Assembly: GCA_934572335.1 (NCBI GenBank)
Contig: CAKTKU010000010.1
Coordinates: 1-64,000, forward strand
Reading direction: 5' to 3'
Origin: an uncultured Oscillospiraceae bacterium
Lineage (GTDB): Bacteria > Bacillota > Clostridia > Oscillospirales > Oscillospiraceae
Length of the DNA stretch: 64,000 bases
Shown here: positions 1 to 7,738 of the stretch, in pieces
Layout of the letters: each line of letters opens with the position of its first letter
Numbering within the stretch: the stretch's first letter is position 1
Notes under the pieces: model-generated
Databases searched by the model: none
What the model saw: only the letters and a program-made list of their open reading frames with translations
Told to the model about the DNA's origin: nothing
Program-made: the position numbers and the translations under genes

Positions 1-60
1 GACTCGAACCCATGTTACCGCCGTGAAAGGGCGGTGTCTTAACCACTTGACCAACGGGCC
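1..60 (-). tRNA. tRNA-Glu (TTC), 3' end outside the window
   Basis: Read on the minus strand, 60 down to 1 gives the first 60 nt of a tRNA. It has an acceptor start GGCCCGT, a D-arm, an anticodon loop CTTTCAC (anticodon TTC, glutamate) and the first part of the T-arm with GGTTCGA. The 3' acceptor strand is cut by the left window edge. Confidence 0.93.
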
Positions 61-65
61 ATATA

Positions 66-94
66 AAAGGCGCAGTGTAAAACGCTGCGCCTTT
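66..94 (-). terminator. hairpin terminator between tRNA-Met and tRNA-Glu
   Basis: Perfect 10-bp arms (AAAGGCGCAG / CTGCGCCTTT) with a 9-nt loop start 3 nt past the tRNA-Met CCA. On the minus strand the hairpin runs into TTTTATAT. It either ends the tRNA-Met transcript or separates it from tRNA-Glu during processing. Confidence 0.6.
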
Positions 95-97
95 GCT

Positions 98-174
98 TGG
101 TAGCGGCACCTGGATTTGAACCGGGGACACTGCGGGTATGAACCGCATGCTCTAGCCAGCTGAGCTATGCCGCC
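98..174 (-). tRNA. tRNA-Met (CAT), elongator type
   Basis: A 77-nt cloverleaf read on the minus strand. The acceptor strand GGCGGCA pairs with TGCCGCT, the anticodon loop is TTCATAC (CAT), the T-loop has GGTTCAAATCC, and CCA is encoded at 98-100. The first pair is a G-U wobble rather than the unpaired C1-A72 of initiators, so I call it elongator Met. An Ile-CAT (lysidine) identity cannot be fully excluded by eye. Confidence 0.93.
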
Positions 175-202
175 ATATGCCATTCATCGAACAGCAATAA
201 GG

Positions 203-231
203 ATTCTACCAGAGAGCGGCGAAAATGTCAA
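203..231 (-). promoter_or_regulatory. sigma-A promoter of the tRNA-Met/tRNA-Glu unit
   Basis: Minus-strand TTGACA (226-231), 17-nt spacer, TAGAAT (203-208). It lies about 30 nt upstream of the tRNA-Met 5' end. Confidence 0.8.
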
Positions 232-280
232 CTATATTTTTTCAAAATCCAAATAAAAATTGCAAAATGAAAAATTTCTC

Positions 281-309
281 TTGAAATGTGCGGAGCTATA
301 TGTTATAGT
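281..309 (+). promoter_or_regulatory. sigma-A promoter of tRNA-Val
   Basis: TTGAAA (281-286), 17-nt spacer, TATAGT (304-309). It lies 12 nt before the mature 5' end of tRNA-Val. Confidence 0.8.
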
Positions 310-321
310 AATTAAGCTCTT

Positions 322-398
322 GGAGGGTTAGCTCAGCTGGTTAGAGCGTCCGCCTCACACGCGGAAGGTCGACGGTTCGAGTCCGCCACTCTCCACCA
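322..398 (+). tRNA. tRNA-Val (CAC)
   Basis: A 77-nt cloverleaf. Acceptor GGAGGGT pairs with ACTCTCC, the D-arm is GCTCAGCTGG, the anticodon loop is CTCACAC (anticodon CAC, valine GTG codons), the T-loop has GGTTCGAGTCC, and CCA is encoded at 396-398. It is a stand-alone gene with its own promoter and terminator. Confidence 0.95.
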
Positions 399-437
399 AA
401 GAAGCAGCACACCCGTTTGGGTGTGCTGCTTCTTTAT
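399..437 (+). terminator. intrinsic terminator of tRNA-Val
   Basis: Sixteen-bp perfect arms (399-414 and 419-434) around a GTTT tetraloop, followed by TTT. It starts directly after the tRNA CCA. Confidence 0.85.
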
Positions 438-698
438 GTGAAACTGGGGACGAGAACCGTAGGTTCGATAAGTGAGCCTCCAAAAATGCGAGAGAAACGG
501 AGCATTTTTGGCTAAGGCGAACTTATGCATGCGAGCGAAGCGAGTCGCTGTCCACCACGTCGTCGCAAGCGATATGCAGCTTGCGACGACATGGCAGCGG
601 GAGAAGGATTCGAACCCTCGCGCCTGCGGGGCGCAGCCGCGCCGCGATCTTATTTTATGTGAGGGTTTCGAATCCCGTAATCTATACACTGGCATAGC
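438..698. repeat. tRNA-associated repeat zone with tRNA-Gln fragments and hairpins
   Basis: No credible gene is present. The stretch contains a hairpin with 10-bp arms (480-489 / 502-511), a hairpin with 12-bp arms GTCGTCGCAAGC / GCTTGCGACGAC (559-570 / 579-590), and a 28-bp exact copy (592-619) of the 3' end of the neighbouring tRNA-Gln (731-758). It also has an inverted, slightly altered T-arm copy at 656-675 that can pair with 606-619. I read it as a non-coding repeat derived partly from tRNA, or a decayed insertion at a tRNA end. Confidence 0.6.
592..619 (-). repeat. 28-bp duplicate of the tRNA-Gln 3' end
   Basis: Identical to 731-758 (CCA end, acceptor 3' strand and T-arm of tRNA-Gln) and in the same orientation. 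The identity stops inside the T-arm, so the copy cannot be a functional tRNA. Such 3'-end duplications are what site-specific integration into a tRNA gene leaves behind, but here only about 110 bp separate the copies. Confidence 0.75.
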
Positions 699-730
699 AA
701 AAGCAGCCCGTCAGATGACGAGCTGCTTTT
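699..730 (-). terminator. terminator of tRNA-Gln
   Basis: Outer arms AAAAGCAGC / GCTGCTTTT and inner arms CGTCA / TGACG form a two-part hairpin adjoining the tRNA-Gln CCA. On the minus strand it ends in TTTTGC. Confidence 0.65.
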
Positions 731-804
731 TGGCAGCGGGAGAAGGATTCGAACCCTCACATACGGAGTCAGAGTCCGCTGTGCTACCTTTACACAATCC
801 CGCT
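731..804 (-). tRNA. tRNA-Gln (CTG)
   Basis: A 74-nt cloverleaf on the minus strand. Acceptor AGCGGGA pairs with TCCCGCT, the anticodon loop is CTCTGAC (anticodon CTG, glutamine CAG codons), the T-arm is GAGGGTTCGAATCCTTC, the discriminator is G, and CCA is encoded at 731-733. Confidence 0.93.
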
Positions 805-817
805 AAACGCATATGCT

Positions 818-845
818 ATTATATAGATTTTTCGCGTTTTGTCAA
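818..845 (-). promoter_or_regulatory. sigma-A promoter of tRNA-Gln
   Basis: Minus-strand TTGACA (840-845), 16-nt spacer, TATAAT (818-823), 13 nt before the mature tRNA 5' end. Confidence 0.85.
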
Positions 846-871
846 GTGTTTTTTTCGCCGCAGCGCAAATT

Positions 872-1408
872 TTAGTTCAGCGTATCCTTTATCCCGCTGG
901 CAATGGCGGCAAGCCGGTCGCCAATATCGCGCGGCAGGGCGGCGGCATCGGTCTCATCCCCGTTCTCGTCCGCGTCGGCGCTGTCAAGCCCGCACAAAAA
1001 CTCCTGCCACTCGCTGTTTATCGCCTCTATCGCCGCAAGGTGCTGCTCGCGCGCCATGGCAAAGCAGCTCTCCACGCGCTTCACGGCGTATTCCTCCAGC
1101 CGGGCGTTGTCCTTCTCCAGCGCCGCGCGCTTGCGCTCCGCCTCCGCGACGATGTCCGCCGCGCGGGTGTTCGCCTTTTCAACGATCTCCCGGTATATCT
1201 GCTGCGCGGACATGACCGCCTCGCCTATCTCCGCCTTCTGGCTGTTGAGCGCGTCCAACTGCACACGCGCGGTATTCAGCTCCTCCGTCATGGCGAGCGC
1301 CTGCGCGCGTATATCGTCCAGCACGGCGTTGACCTTGTTGGCGTTATAATACTTCTTCTTCACAAGGTCTATGCTTATCGCGTCAAAATACTCCTTGTCG
1401 AGAGCCAT
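872..1408 (-). CDS. DivIVA-like coiled-coil protein
   Basis: A 178-residue soluble protein. The N-terminal 30 residues (LDKEYFDAISIDLVKKKYYN) resemble the short lipid- or pole-sensing start of DivIVA-like proteins. Residues about 35-130 form a long heptad-rich coiled coil with many Ala, Glu and Arg, and the C-terminus is acidic (DADENGDETDA). DivIVA/GpsB-type proteins act as scaffolds for division or wall synthesis; here that is family-level inference. The start is set by AGGAGGGGGCG 5 nt upstream. It follows the zinc-ribbon protein gene on the same strand after a hairpin, so the two may be co-expressed. Confidence 0.7.
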   Translation of the reverse strand: MALDKEYFDAISIDLVKKKYYNANKVNAVLDDIRAQALAMTEELNTARVQLDALNSQKAEIGEAVMSAQQIYREIVEKANTRAADIVAEAERKRAALEKDNARLEEYAVKRVESCFAMAREQHLAAIEAINSEWQEFLCGLDSADADENGDETDAAALPRDIGDRLAAIASGIKDTLN

Positions 1409-1437
1409 CGACGCCCCCTCCTATCTTCTCGGATGAG

Positions 1438-1465
1438 ACAAGGGGCTTTTTTATAAGCCCCTTGT
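1438..1465. repeat. inverted repeat between two minus-strand genes
   Basis: Arms ACAAGGGGCTT / AAGCCCCTTGT are perfect over 11 bp with a 6-nt loop. There is no U-run after the hairpin on the minus strand, so it is a stable mRNA structure or a weak terminator rather than a classic intrinsic terminator. Confidence 0.5.
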
Positions 1466-1500
1466 ACTTGTACGCATTATATCACTTCCGCCGTGTCACA

Positions 1501-2337
1501 TCACGTCGCAGGAGTGTCGGAGACCTGCACGGTCGCCTCGGCGCTGGTCTTGGTGATGCCGTTGGTGTCGGTTATCACGCAGCGGTAGGTGCCCTCCGCG
1601 GCCTTGGTTATACCGTTCGCCCACAGCACGGAGACATACAGCCCGTCCTCCATCTTGTTCTCAAGGCGCAGACCGTACTCATCGTTCGTGGTGGCGCTGC
1701 CAGTGAACACTATATCCGTCCAGCCGCCGGTGGACTCATTATACTTCTGCCACGTGAACGATGTGTTGAGGTTGAGCGAGCCCTTCGCCTTGACGATGAA
1801 CATCTGGTTATAGCGGTTGAGCGCGACGGGGCCCGTAAGGCTGGTGATGTTCTTATCGATGGTGATGGTCTGGCTGGCGAGCTGGTTGTACGCCTGCTGC
1901 TGAACATTGGCGACGGTGGAGTCAAGCCCGCCTATCTTGTCGTCGATCTGCGTGACGGAGCTTTGTATCTGGTTGACGCCGGTGAGGATGGTGTTGGTGC
2001 TGTCGGAAATGCTGCTCTTTATGGAGCTGACCGTCAGCAGGCACAGAAAGCTGAAAATCGCGCTGGCGATGGAGATGATAGTGGACATGGGGAGGTTCGG
2101 CAACTTGATTCCGCCGCCGCCGAGCTTTTTCTTCGGCGCAGGCGCGGAATAGTCCTGCCCGTCGTCCTCATATGCGCTGTCGTCATACGCCGCGCCGGAG
2201 TCATAGGCGGGGGCGTCGTCATATGCCGGGGCGCTGTCATAGCTCTCCTCCTCGGTGTAGCTCTGCACCGCGCTACCGCAGTACGGGCACACGGAGGTAT
2301 TGTCATCTATCACGTTGCCGCAAAATCTGCAAATCAT
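1501..2337 (-). CDS. zinc-ribbon, single-pass membrane protein with Ig-like C-terminal domain
   Basis: A 278-residue protein. A zinc ribbon opens the chain (C3, C6, C17, C20), followed by an acidic Tyr/Asp/Ala-rich linker (about 27-63), a Lys/Gly hinge, one membrane span (about 85-105) and a helical segment with heptad Ile/Val (about 106-150). A beta-rich C-terminal domain ending in the Ig-like pattern GTYRCVI follows. Topology predicts a cytoplasmic zinc ribbon and an exported Ig-like domain. I chose ATG 2337 because the -10 box (2408-2413) puts the transcript start next to an upstream in-frame TTG (2397), which would leave no ribosome site. Function unknown. Confidence 0.7.
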   Translation of the reverse strand: MICRFCGNVIDDNTSVCPYCGSAVQSYTEEESYDSAPAYDDAPAYDSGAAYDDSAYEDDGQDYSAPAPKKKLGGGGIKLPNLPMSTIISIASAIFSFLCLLTVSSIKSSISDSTNTILTGVNQIQSSVTQIDDKIGGLDSTVANVQQQAYNQLASQTITIDKNITSLTGPVALNRYNQMFIVKAKGSLNLNTSFTWQKYNESTGGWTDIVFTGSATTNDEYGLRLENKMEDGLYVSVLWANGITKAAEGTYRCVITDTNGITKTSAEATVQVSDTPAT

Positions 2338-2650
2338 ACTGATCCCTGTCTTTCTTGTGAAGTCTGTTGCTTTTGTATCTTCCACTTTTTTGTCCAATAC
2401 ATAGTTTATTATAGCATTTAAACCCGACCTCCGTCAACGATATCGCCCAAAACTTTTGCACAAACCCTTGGTTTTACTCAACTCTACTAATAGTATACTT
2501 AAGATTACTACGAAATTTTGAAATAAATATTGCTTTTTCTCCTCTCAGGCCTTAGAATCTCTCTTGCTTGGAGAATCGAAAGAAGACATCTCGGAAGAAG
2601 AGAGAACGCGAACTCAAAAGTGAGTTTAATGAAGGGAGAACACAAACAAT
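2338..2650. promoter_or_regulatory. divergent intergenic region with minus-strand promoter
   Basis: The minus strand has TTGACG (2432-2437), an 18-nt spacer and TATAAT (2408-2413), the promoter of the zinc-ribbon gene. The plus side is AT-rich and holds a TATACT box (2494-2499) in an AGTATACT palindrome, and a small inverted repeat AACTCA / TGAGTT (2611-2626) just before the ribosome site of the acyltransferase-like gene. I could not place a convincing plus-strand -35. Confidence 0.6.
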
Positions 2651-3547
2651 ATGAGCGAGACCGTGAAGAGAAAACGCCGCCGCGGCGACAGACGCGACGC
2701 ACGCTGGGTGCGTGAGGTCACAGGGCTTCAGACCGTTATGGCGAACCTCATGCCGCACCGCGCCGAGTGCGAGGTGTACCTGAACGATACATTTGACGCA
2801 ACAAATCTTGTAAAGTTCCTTGAGAAGAAGAACGCGGAGCACCCGGAGTACAAGACCACGGTGTTCCATGCGTTCGTTGTCTGCCTTGAGCGTATGCTGC
2901 GCGAGCGCCCGCTCATGAACCGCTACATCTCCGGCAGACGCACGTATGAGCGCTACGACATCACCGTCAGCTTCGTGTGCAAGCGCAAGTTTGCCGACGG
3001 CGCGGAGGAATCGCTGCTGACCGTCACCGCGCGCGACGAGGACACCGTTGACTCCGTCAGCCGCCACATAGTCGGCGATGTCACCCAGACGCGCAAAAGC
3101 GACCACTCCACCGGCGGCATTGATTCTGCCATTGACGCATTCGCGCGGCTGCCGCGCTTTCTGCTGATCCCCGTGTTCGGCATCATCCGCATACTCGACT
3201 TCTGGGGGCTCATGCCGAAATCCCTCACCGAGGGCGACACGAACTATTCCAGCGTCCTTGTCAGCAACCTCGGCAGCATAAAGGCGCCCGCCGTGTACCA
3301 CCATCTGAACAACTACGGCACGAACAGCATCATGGTCACGCTTGGCACACTGCGCAAGGAAGAGATGGTCATGCCCGACGGGACGCGCGAGGTGCGCGAT
3401 GTCGTCGACGTCGGCGCGACACTGGACGAGCGCATAGGCGACGGGTTCTACTTCGCGCGCAGCCTCAAGCTCATCAAGTACATATTTGAGCACCCCGAGC
3501 TGCTCGACAAGCCCCTGAGCGAGCCCAGCGGCTTTGAGTACAAATGA
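2651..3547 (+). CDS. 2-oxoacid dehydrogenase E2 / CAT-fold acyltransferase-like protein
   Basis: A 298-residue protein resembling the catalytic domain of dihydrolipoamide acyltransferases without lipoyl or peripheral-subunit domains. The C-terminus carries the family landmark in altered form. Instead of the canonical His-x3-Asp-Gly it reads DERIGDG, so the catalytic His is replaced by Glu. A hydrophobic insert (about 158-180, ARLPRFLLIPVFGIIRILDF) suggests membrane contact. It lies 47 nt upstream of an acyl-CoA ligase on the same strand, so the pair probably handles activated fatty or branched acyl groups. Catalysis by the classical mechanism is doubtful. Confidence 0.72.
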   Translation: MSETVKRKRRRGDRRDARWVREVTGLQTVMANLMPHRAECEVYLNDTFDATNLVKFLEKKNAEHPEYKTTVFHAFVVCLERMLRERPLMNRYISGRRTYERYDITVSFVCKRKFADGAEESLLTVTARDEDTVDSVSRHIVGDVTQTRKSDHSTGGIDSAIDAFARLPRFLLIPVFGIIRILDFWGLMPKSLTEGDTNYSSVLVSNLGSIKAPAVYHHLNNYGTNSIMVTLGTLRKEEMVMPDGTREVRDVVDVGATLDERIGDGFYFARSLKLIKYIFEHPELLDKPLSEPSGFEYK

Positions 3548-3594
3548 TCCTTTGACCTCCGCATTTATTGTTGATATAGAAGAAGGAGAAGAAA

Positions 3595-5355
3595 ATGAAC
3601 GAAATAACCGCGAAAATGCCGTGGAAGGACTATGTGGGCGAAGTCCCGCTGCATCTGGACTACTTCGACGGCTCCATGTTCGAGGCCGTGGCAAAGATCG
3701 CCGAGACCTACCCCAACAACATCGCCTTTGACTTCATGGGCAAGTCCACCACGTACAAGGAGCTTGTCCGCGAGACGGAGCGCTGCGCAAAGGCGCTCAA
3801 GACCATCGGCGTGCGCGAGGGCGACAAGGTCACCATCGCCATGCCCAACTGCCCACAGGCGATATATATGTTCTACGCCGTCAACCTCGTCGGCGGCATC
3901 GCGAACATGATCCACCCCCTGTCGGCGGAGAAGGAGATAGAGTTCTACCTCAACGAGTCTGAGAGCGTCACCGCCATCACGCTCGACCAGTTCTACAACA
4001 AGTTTGAGAACATCCGCCAGAACACCAAGGTCGTCAACATCATCATCGCCAGCGTCAAGGACGCGCTCTCGCGCCCGATACGCGCGGGCTATATGCTCAC
4101 CGAGGGTCGCAAGATAAAAAAGATCCCCGCCGACGCGCCCGTTATCCGCTGGGGCGATTTCCTCAAGCTGAGCAACGCATGCTTCTACAATTACAAGGTC
4201 GAGCGCCATGGCGACGACCCCGCCGTCATTCTCTACTCCGGCGGCACGACCGGCACGACAAAGGGCATCGTCCTTACCAACAAGAACTTCAACGCCCTCG
4301 GTCAGCAGGTCATCGCGGCCAACCCCATGTTCCGCCCCGGCGACCGTATGCTCGCGGCGATGCCGCTGTTCCACGGGTTCGGTCTGGGCGTGTGCATCCA
4401 CACGATGCTCTCTCAGGGCGGGCGCTGCATCCTCATCCCGCGCTTCACCGCCAAAAGCTACGCAAAGCAGATCGTCAAGTACCGCTGCAACTTCATCGCC
4501 GGTGTGCCGACGCTGTATGAAGCGCTGCTGCGTCTGCCGAGCATGGACGGCGCGGATCTGAGCTGCCTTAAGGGCGTGTTCTCCGGCGGCGACTCGCTGT
4601 CGATCGAGCTGAAAAAGAAGTTCGACAAGTTCCTCTACGACCACCACGCCACCATCCAGGTGCGCGAGGGCTACGGCACGACGGAGACCGTCACCGCCTG
4701 CTGCCTGACGCCGCCGCACATGTTCAAGGAGGGCAGCATCGGTCTGCCGTTCCCGGACACGTATATAAAGATCGTCGAGCCAGGCACTGACCGCGAGCTT
4801 CCCTACGGCGAGGAGGGCGAGATACTGCTCGCCGGTCCCACCGTCATGAAGGAATACATGAAGCACCCCGACGAGACCGCGCAGACGCTGCGCCATCACG
4901 CCGACGGGCTCACCTGGGTCTACACCGGCGACCTCGGCTCGATGGACGAGCACGGCTTCATCTACTTCAAGGGGCGCGCGAAGAGGATGATAATCTCCTC
5001 CGGCTACAACGTCTACCCCGGTCAGATAGAGAACATACTCGACGCGCACGAATTTGTGCAGATGAGCTGTGTCATCGGCGTGCCTGACGCTTACAAGATG
5101 CAGAAGGTCAAGGCGTTCGTGAAGCTCTCCCCCGATGTCGCGCCCAACGACAAGACCAAGCAGGCGCTCATGGACTACTGCCGCAAGAACATCGCCAAGT
5201 ACGCCATGCCCTACGACATCGAGTTCCGCGATGATATGCCCAAGACGCTCGTGGGCAAGGTCGCCTACCGCGTGCTTGAGGAAGAGGAGCTGGCAAAGAT
5301 CAAGGCTGCCGAAGCCGCCGAGGAGGCGGAGAAGGAGCCCGTCACCGCAAAGTAA
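3595..5355 (+). CDS. AMP-forming acyl-CoA ligase (fatty-acid--CoA ligase family)
   Basis: A 586-residue ANL-superfamily enzyme. Adenylation motifs are all visible: phosphate loop YSGGTTGTTKG (about 214-224), GYGTTE (about 360), TGD (about 444) followed by the hinge KRMIISSGYNVYP, and the C-terminal catalytic Lys in TLVGKVAYR (about 555). It should activate a carboxylic acid to acyl-AMP and then acyl-CoA; chain length cannot be read from sequence. The ribosome site AGAAGGAGA precedes ATG 3595. It forms an operon with the E2-like gene upstream and ends at a strong terminator. The C-terminal Ala/Glu-rich tail is an extension. Confidence 0.88.
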   Translation: MNEITAKMPWKDYVGEVPLHLDYFDGSMFEAVAKIAETYPNNIAFDFMGKSTTYKELVRETERCAKALKTIGVREGDKVTIAMPNCPQAIYMFYAVNLVGGIANMIHPLSAEKEIEFYLNESESVTAITLDQFYNKFENIRQNTKVVNIIIASVKDALSRPIRAGYMLTEGRKIKKIPADAPVIRWGDFLKLSNACFYNYKVERHGDDPAVILYSGGTTGTTKGIVLTNKNFNALGQQVIAANPMFRPGDRMLAAMPLFHGFGLGVCIHTMLSQGGRCILIPRFTAKSYAKQIVKYRCNFIAGVPTLYEALLRLPSMDGADLSCLKGVFSGGDSLSIELKKKFDKFLYDHHATIQVREGYGTTETVTACCLTPPHMFKEGSIGLPFPDTYIKIVEPGTDRELPYGEEGEILLAGPTVMKEYMKHPDETAQTLRHHADGLTWVYTGDLGSMDEHGFIYFKGRAKRMIISSGYNVYPGQIENILDAHEFVQMSCVIGVPDAYKMQKVKAFVKLSPDVAPNDKTKQALMDYCRKNIAKYAMPYDIEFRDDMPKTLVGKVAYRVLEEEELAKIKAAEAAEEAEKEPVTAK

Positions 5356-5367
5356 ACCGTATATGCC

Positions 5368-5402
5368 AAGTGGGCCCGCTCCTGCGGACCCACTTATTTT
5401 TA
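5368..5402 (+). terminator. bidirectional terminator between convergent genes
   Basis: Twelve-bp arms (5368-5379 / 5384-5395, one G-U) around TCCT, followed by ATTTTTATT on the plus strand. It serves the acyl-CoA ligase operon and faces the 3' end of the GH13 gene. Confidence 0.8.
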
Positions 5403-6686
5403 TTCAACTCTTATAATTACCGGCTCGCCGGTGCCGGCGAGCCTTCCGCCCGCGACGCGAACCGTACCGCCGGAGATAAGCTCCTCATACTCCCCGTCCA
5501 GCGCGTCGACCGTGACCTCGTACGGCTTTGCTTTCAGCGAGAACACCCCGATAAAGCGCCGCCCGCCACCGCCGCGCTGGCACACGGCAATATCGCGCGC
5601 GTCGTCCGCCTCGGCGCGGAACCAGTCCGCCGCGCCGAACACACCGCTCTTTATCTCATACAGGCGGCGCATGAGCGCGCTGAGGTCGCGCCCCGTGGCG
5701 CGGTCGATAACGTCGCGTTCGAAGAGACTAGGCAGGTGCTCGTTTTCAAACTCCTGCCCGGCGTAGATGAGCGTTGTACCCTTGAGGAAATAGATCAGCG
5801 CCGTGTAGTTGACGAGCGCGCGCTCATCGTGCACAAACGAGCGGATGCGCGGCTGATCGTGGTTTTCCAGACAGCGGAGCTTATTGTAGTTGGCGCGGTA
5901 CGCCCCCTCCTGATAGTTCAGGAAGTCAAGCCAGTGGCTGAGTGCGACCTCCCCGGCGAGATACCGGTCGAACACCTCGCGCGTGTCGTAGTCATATTCC
6001 ATGTCGAACGCGGAGTAGCCGTCGCAGTCGAGCATGGAGTATATCCCGAGCCGCCGCGCGCGGCAGCCGTAGCTCTGATGCACGGTCTCCGCCAGCCATA
6101 TGCACCCCGGGCGCACCGCACTGACAGCGCGCCGCGCCGCCTCCCAGAACTCCAGCGGCACAAAGGACGCCACGTCGCACCGAAACCCGTCGACTATCCC
6201 CGCCCACATTTTCAGCGATTCTATCTGATAATCCCACAGCGCGCGGTTTGAATAGTCAAGGTCAATGACGTCCGACCAGTCGCCCATCTTGTTGCCGGGT
6301 CTGCCGTCCGCGCCGCGGTAGAAGAACTCCGGGTGCTCGGCGTAGAGCACGGAGTCGGGCGAGGTGTGGTTATACACCACGTCTATCATGCACTTCATGC
6401 CGCGCGCATGTATCGCGTCGACGAGCGCGCGGAAATCCTCCATAGTGCCGTAGGCGGGGTTGACGGCGCGATAGTCGCGGTTGGCGTAGGGGCAGCCGAG
6501 GCTGCCCTTCTTGCCCTTCTCCCCTATCGGGTGGATGGGCAGCAGCCAGATGATGTCCGTGCCGAGCGCCTTTATGCGGTCAAGGTCGGGTATGACGGCG
6601 CGGAACGTTCCCTCCGGCGTGTGGTTTCTTATGTATATTGAGTATATCACCTGATTTTGCAGTCTTATATCGGTGTCGTTCGCCAT
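5400..6686 (-). CDS. GH13 alpha-amylase-family glycosidase
   Basis: A 428-residue cytoplasmic enzyme without signal peptide. All four GH13 regions are present: DVVYNH (102-107), GFRCDVAS with nucleophile D171, general acid E200 in AETVH, and ENHDQ with D277. Domain B is short and a small beta C-terminal domain ends the chain. It should cleave or transfer alpha-glucosidic bonds in short maltodextrin-type substrates; exact specificity is not visible. I chose ATG 6686 over an upstream in-frame ATG because AAGGAGGA lies 7 nt before it. It is a single-gene unit, convergent with the acyl-CoA ligase. Confidence 0.87.
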   Translation of the reverse strand: MANDTDIRLQNQVIYSIYIRNHTPEGTFRAVIPDLDRIKALGTDIIWLLPIHPIGEKGKKGSLGCPYANRDYRAVNPAYGTMEDFRALVDAIHARGMKCMIDVVYNHTSPDSVLYAEHPEFFYRGADGRPGNKMGDWSDVIDLDYSNRALWDYQIESLKMWAGIVDGFRCDVASFVPLEFWEAARRAVSAVRPGCIWLAETVHQSYGCRARRLGIYSMLDCDGYSAFDMEYDYDTREVFDRYLAGEVALSHWLDFLNYQEGAYRANYNKLRCLENHDQPRIRSFVHDERALVNYTALIYFLKGTTLIYAGQEFENEHLPSLFERDVIDRATGRDLSALMRRLYEIKSGVFGAADWFRAEADDARDIAVCQRGGGGRRFIGVFSLKAKPYEVTVDALDGEYEELISGGTVRVAGGRLAGTGEPVIIRVE

Positions 6687-6766
6687 GGTATCATCCTCCT
6701 TCATCGCTCTATATCCGTATTTTAGCATATCCTGCGTAATTTTCAAGAGGACGCAGACGGCGCGAG

Positions 6767-6800
6767 CAAAACGCCCTCCCGCAAAAAATGCGGGAGGGCG
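6767..6800 (-). terminator. terminator of the suf operon
   Basis: Arms CGCCCTCCCGC / GCGGGAGGGCG are perfect over 11 bp with a 7-nt loop. On the minus strand TTTT follows. Confidence 0.85.
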
Positions 6801-6817
6801 CTGTTTCGTATATTCGC

Positions 6818-7738
6818 TTATCTCAGGAATCCGTTGACGATCTGCTCCTCCGCCTCGGCTTCGGTGAGCCCGAGGGTCATGAGCTTTATGATCTGGTCAC
6901 CGGCGATCTTGCCGATGGCGGCCTCGTGGATGAGCGCCGCGTCGACGCAGTTGGCCTCAAGCTCAGGCACAGCAAGCACCTTCGCCGTGTCCATGATGAT
7001 CGCGTCACACTCGGTGTGACCTGAGCACGCGGCGTTGCCGATAAGGCGCGAGCAGTAATGCTGGGTACTCTGCTCCCTCGCGACCGAGCGCGACACAACG
7101 TCCGCGCTGCTGCCGTCGCCGTTGAGCTCGATGGTATAGCTGCTGTCGGCGTGCTGCGTCCCGTGGGTCATCAGTCTTTCGCGCACGACAAGGCGCGCGT
7201 TCGCTTCGAGCTTGGCAGTCGTGAGGCGGACAGTGGAGTCCACGCCCTTTATCTGCACCATCTCCATCTCCATGGAGCTGCCCTCGCCGAGGTTGACCTC
7301 GGTCGTTGGGTTGAGGATGCGCTTGCCGGTGCCGTCGCCCTCGCCGTAGTGCTTCTCAACATACTTCACGCGGGCGTTCCTGCCGACGAAGAAGCGGTGC
7401 ACGCCGTCATGGTCGGAGTCCTGACTGCCGCAGTTGTTGATGCCGCAGCCCGCGACGATGAGCACGTCGCTGTCGTCACCGACGAAGAAGTCATTGTACA
7501 CCACGTCCTTCAGTCCGCTCTCGCTGACGACGACGGGGATGTGCACGCTCTCGTTTTTCGTGCCGGGCTTGATGCGTATGTCAATGCCGGGCTTATCCTC
7601 TTTCGAGGTTATCTCTATGTTCGCGGTGGAGCTGCGCCCGGCGCTCGTGCCGTTGGCGCGGATGTTGTACGCCCCCTCCGGCACCTTGTGCAGGTCGGCG
7701 ATCTCCGCGAGCAGGCGCTTTTGTACATCACTGAGCAT
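6818..7738 (-). CDS. sufB: SufB/SmsB-type Fe-S cluster scaffold
   Basis: A 306-residue SufBD-family protein, much shorter than E. coli SufB (495). It has the beta-helix core and C-terminal helices. Residues aligning with those needed for cluster assembly in E. coli SufB are kept: C244 in HTEC (E. coli C405) and H271-E272 in LIHEA (E. coli H433-E434), so it resembles scaffold SufB more than SufD. It overlaps the sufC gene by 11 nt. No sufD, sufS or sufU lies nearby, which matches the minimal SMS (SmsCB) arrangement described for archaea and some anaerobic bacteria. It builds Fe-S clusters in the cytoplasm with SufC. Confidence 0.85.
   Translation of the reverse strand: MLSDVQKRLLAEIADLHKVPEGAYNIRANGTSAGRSSTANIEITSKEDKPGIDIRIKPGTKNESVHIPVVVSESGLKDVVYNDFFVGDDSDVLIVAGCGINNCGSQDSDHDGVHRFFVGRNARVKYVEKHYGEGDGTGKRILNPTTEVNLGEGSSMEMEMVQIKGVDSTVRLTTAKLEANARLVVRERLMTHGTQHADSSYTIELNGDGSSADVVSRSVAREQSTQHYCSRLIGNAACSGHTECDAIIMDTAKVLAVPELEANCVDAALIHEAAIGKIAGDQIIKLMTLGLTEAEAEEQIVNGFLR

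Noticed and set aside
333..1215. Apparent proteins across the tRNA-Val and repeat zone on both strands
   Set aside because: They translate tRNA and hairpin DNA (strings such as ADSNRRPSACEADALTS) and have no start signals. They are artefacts of tRNA repeats.
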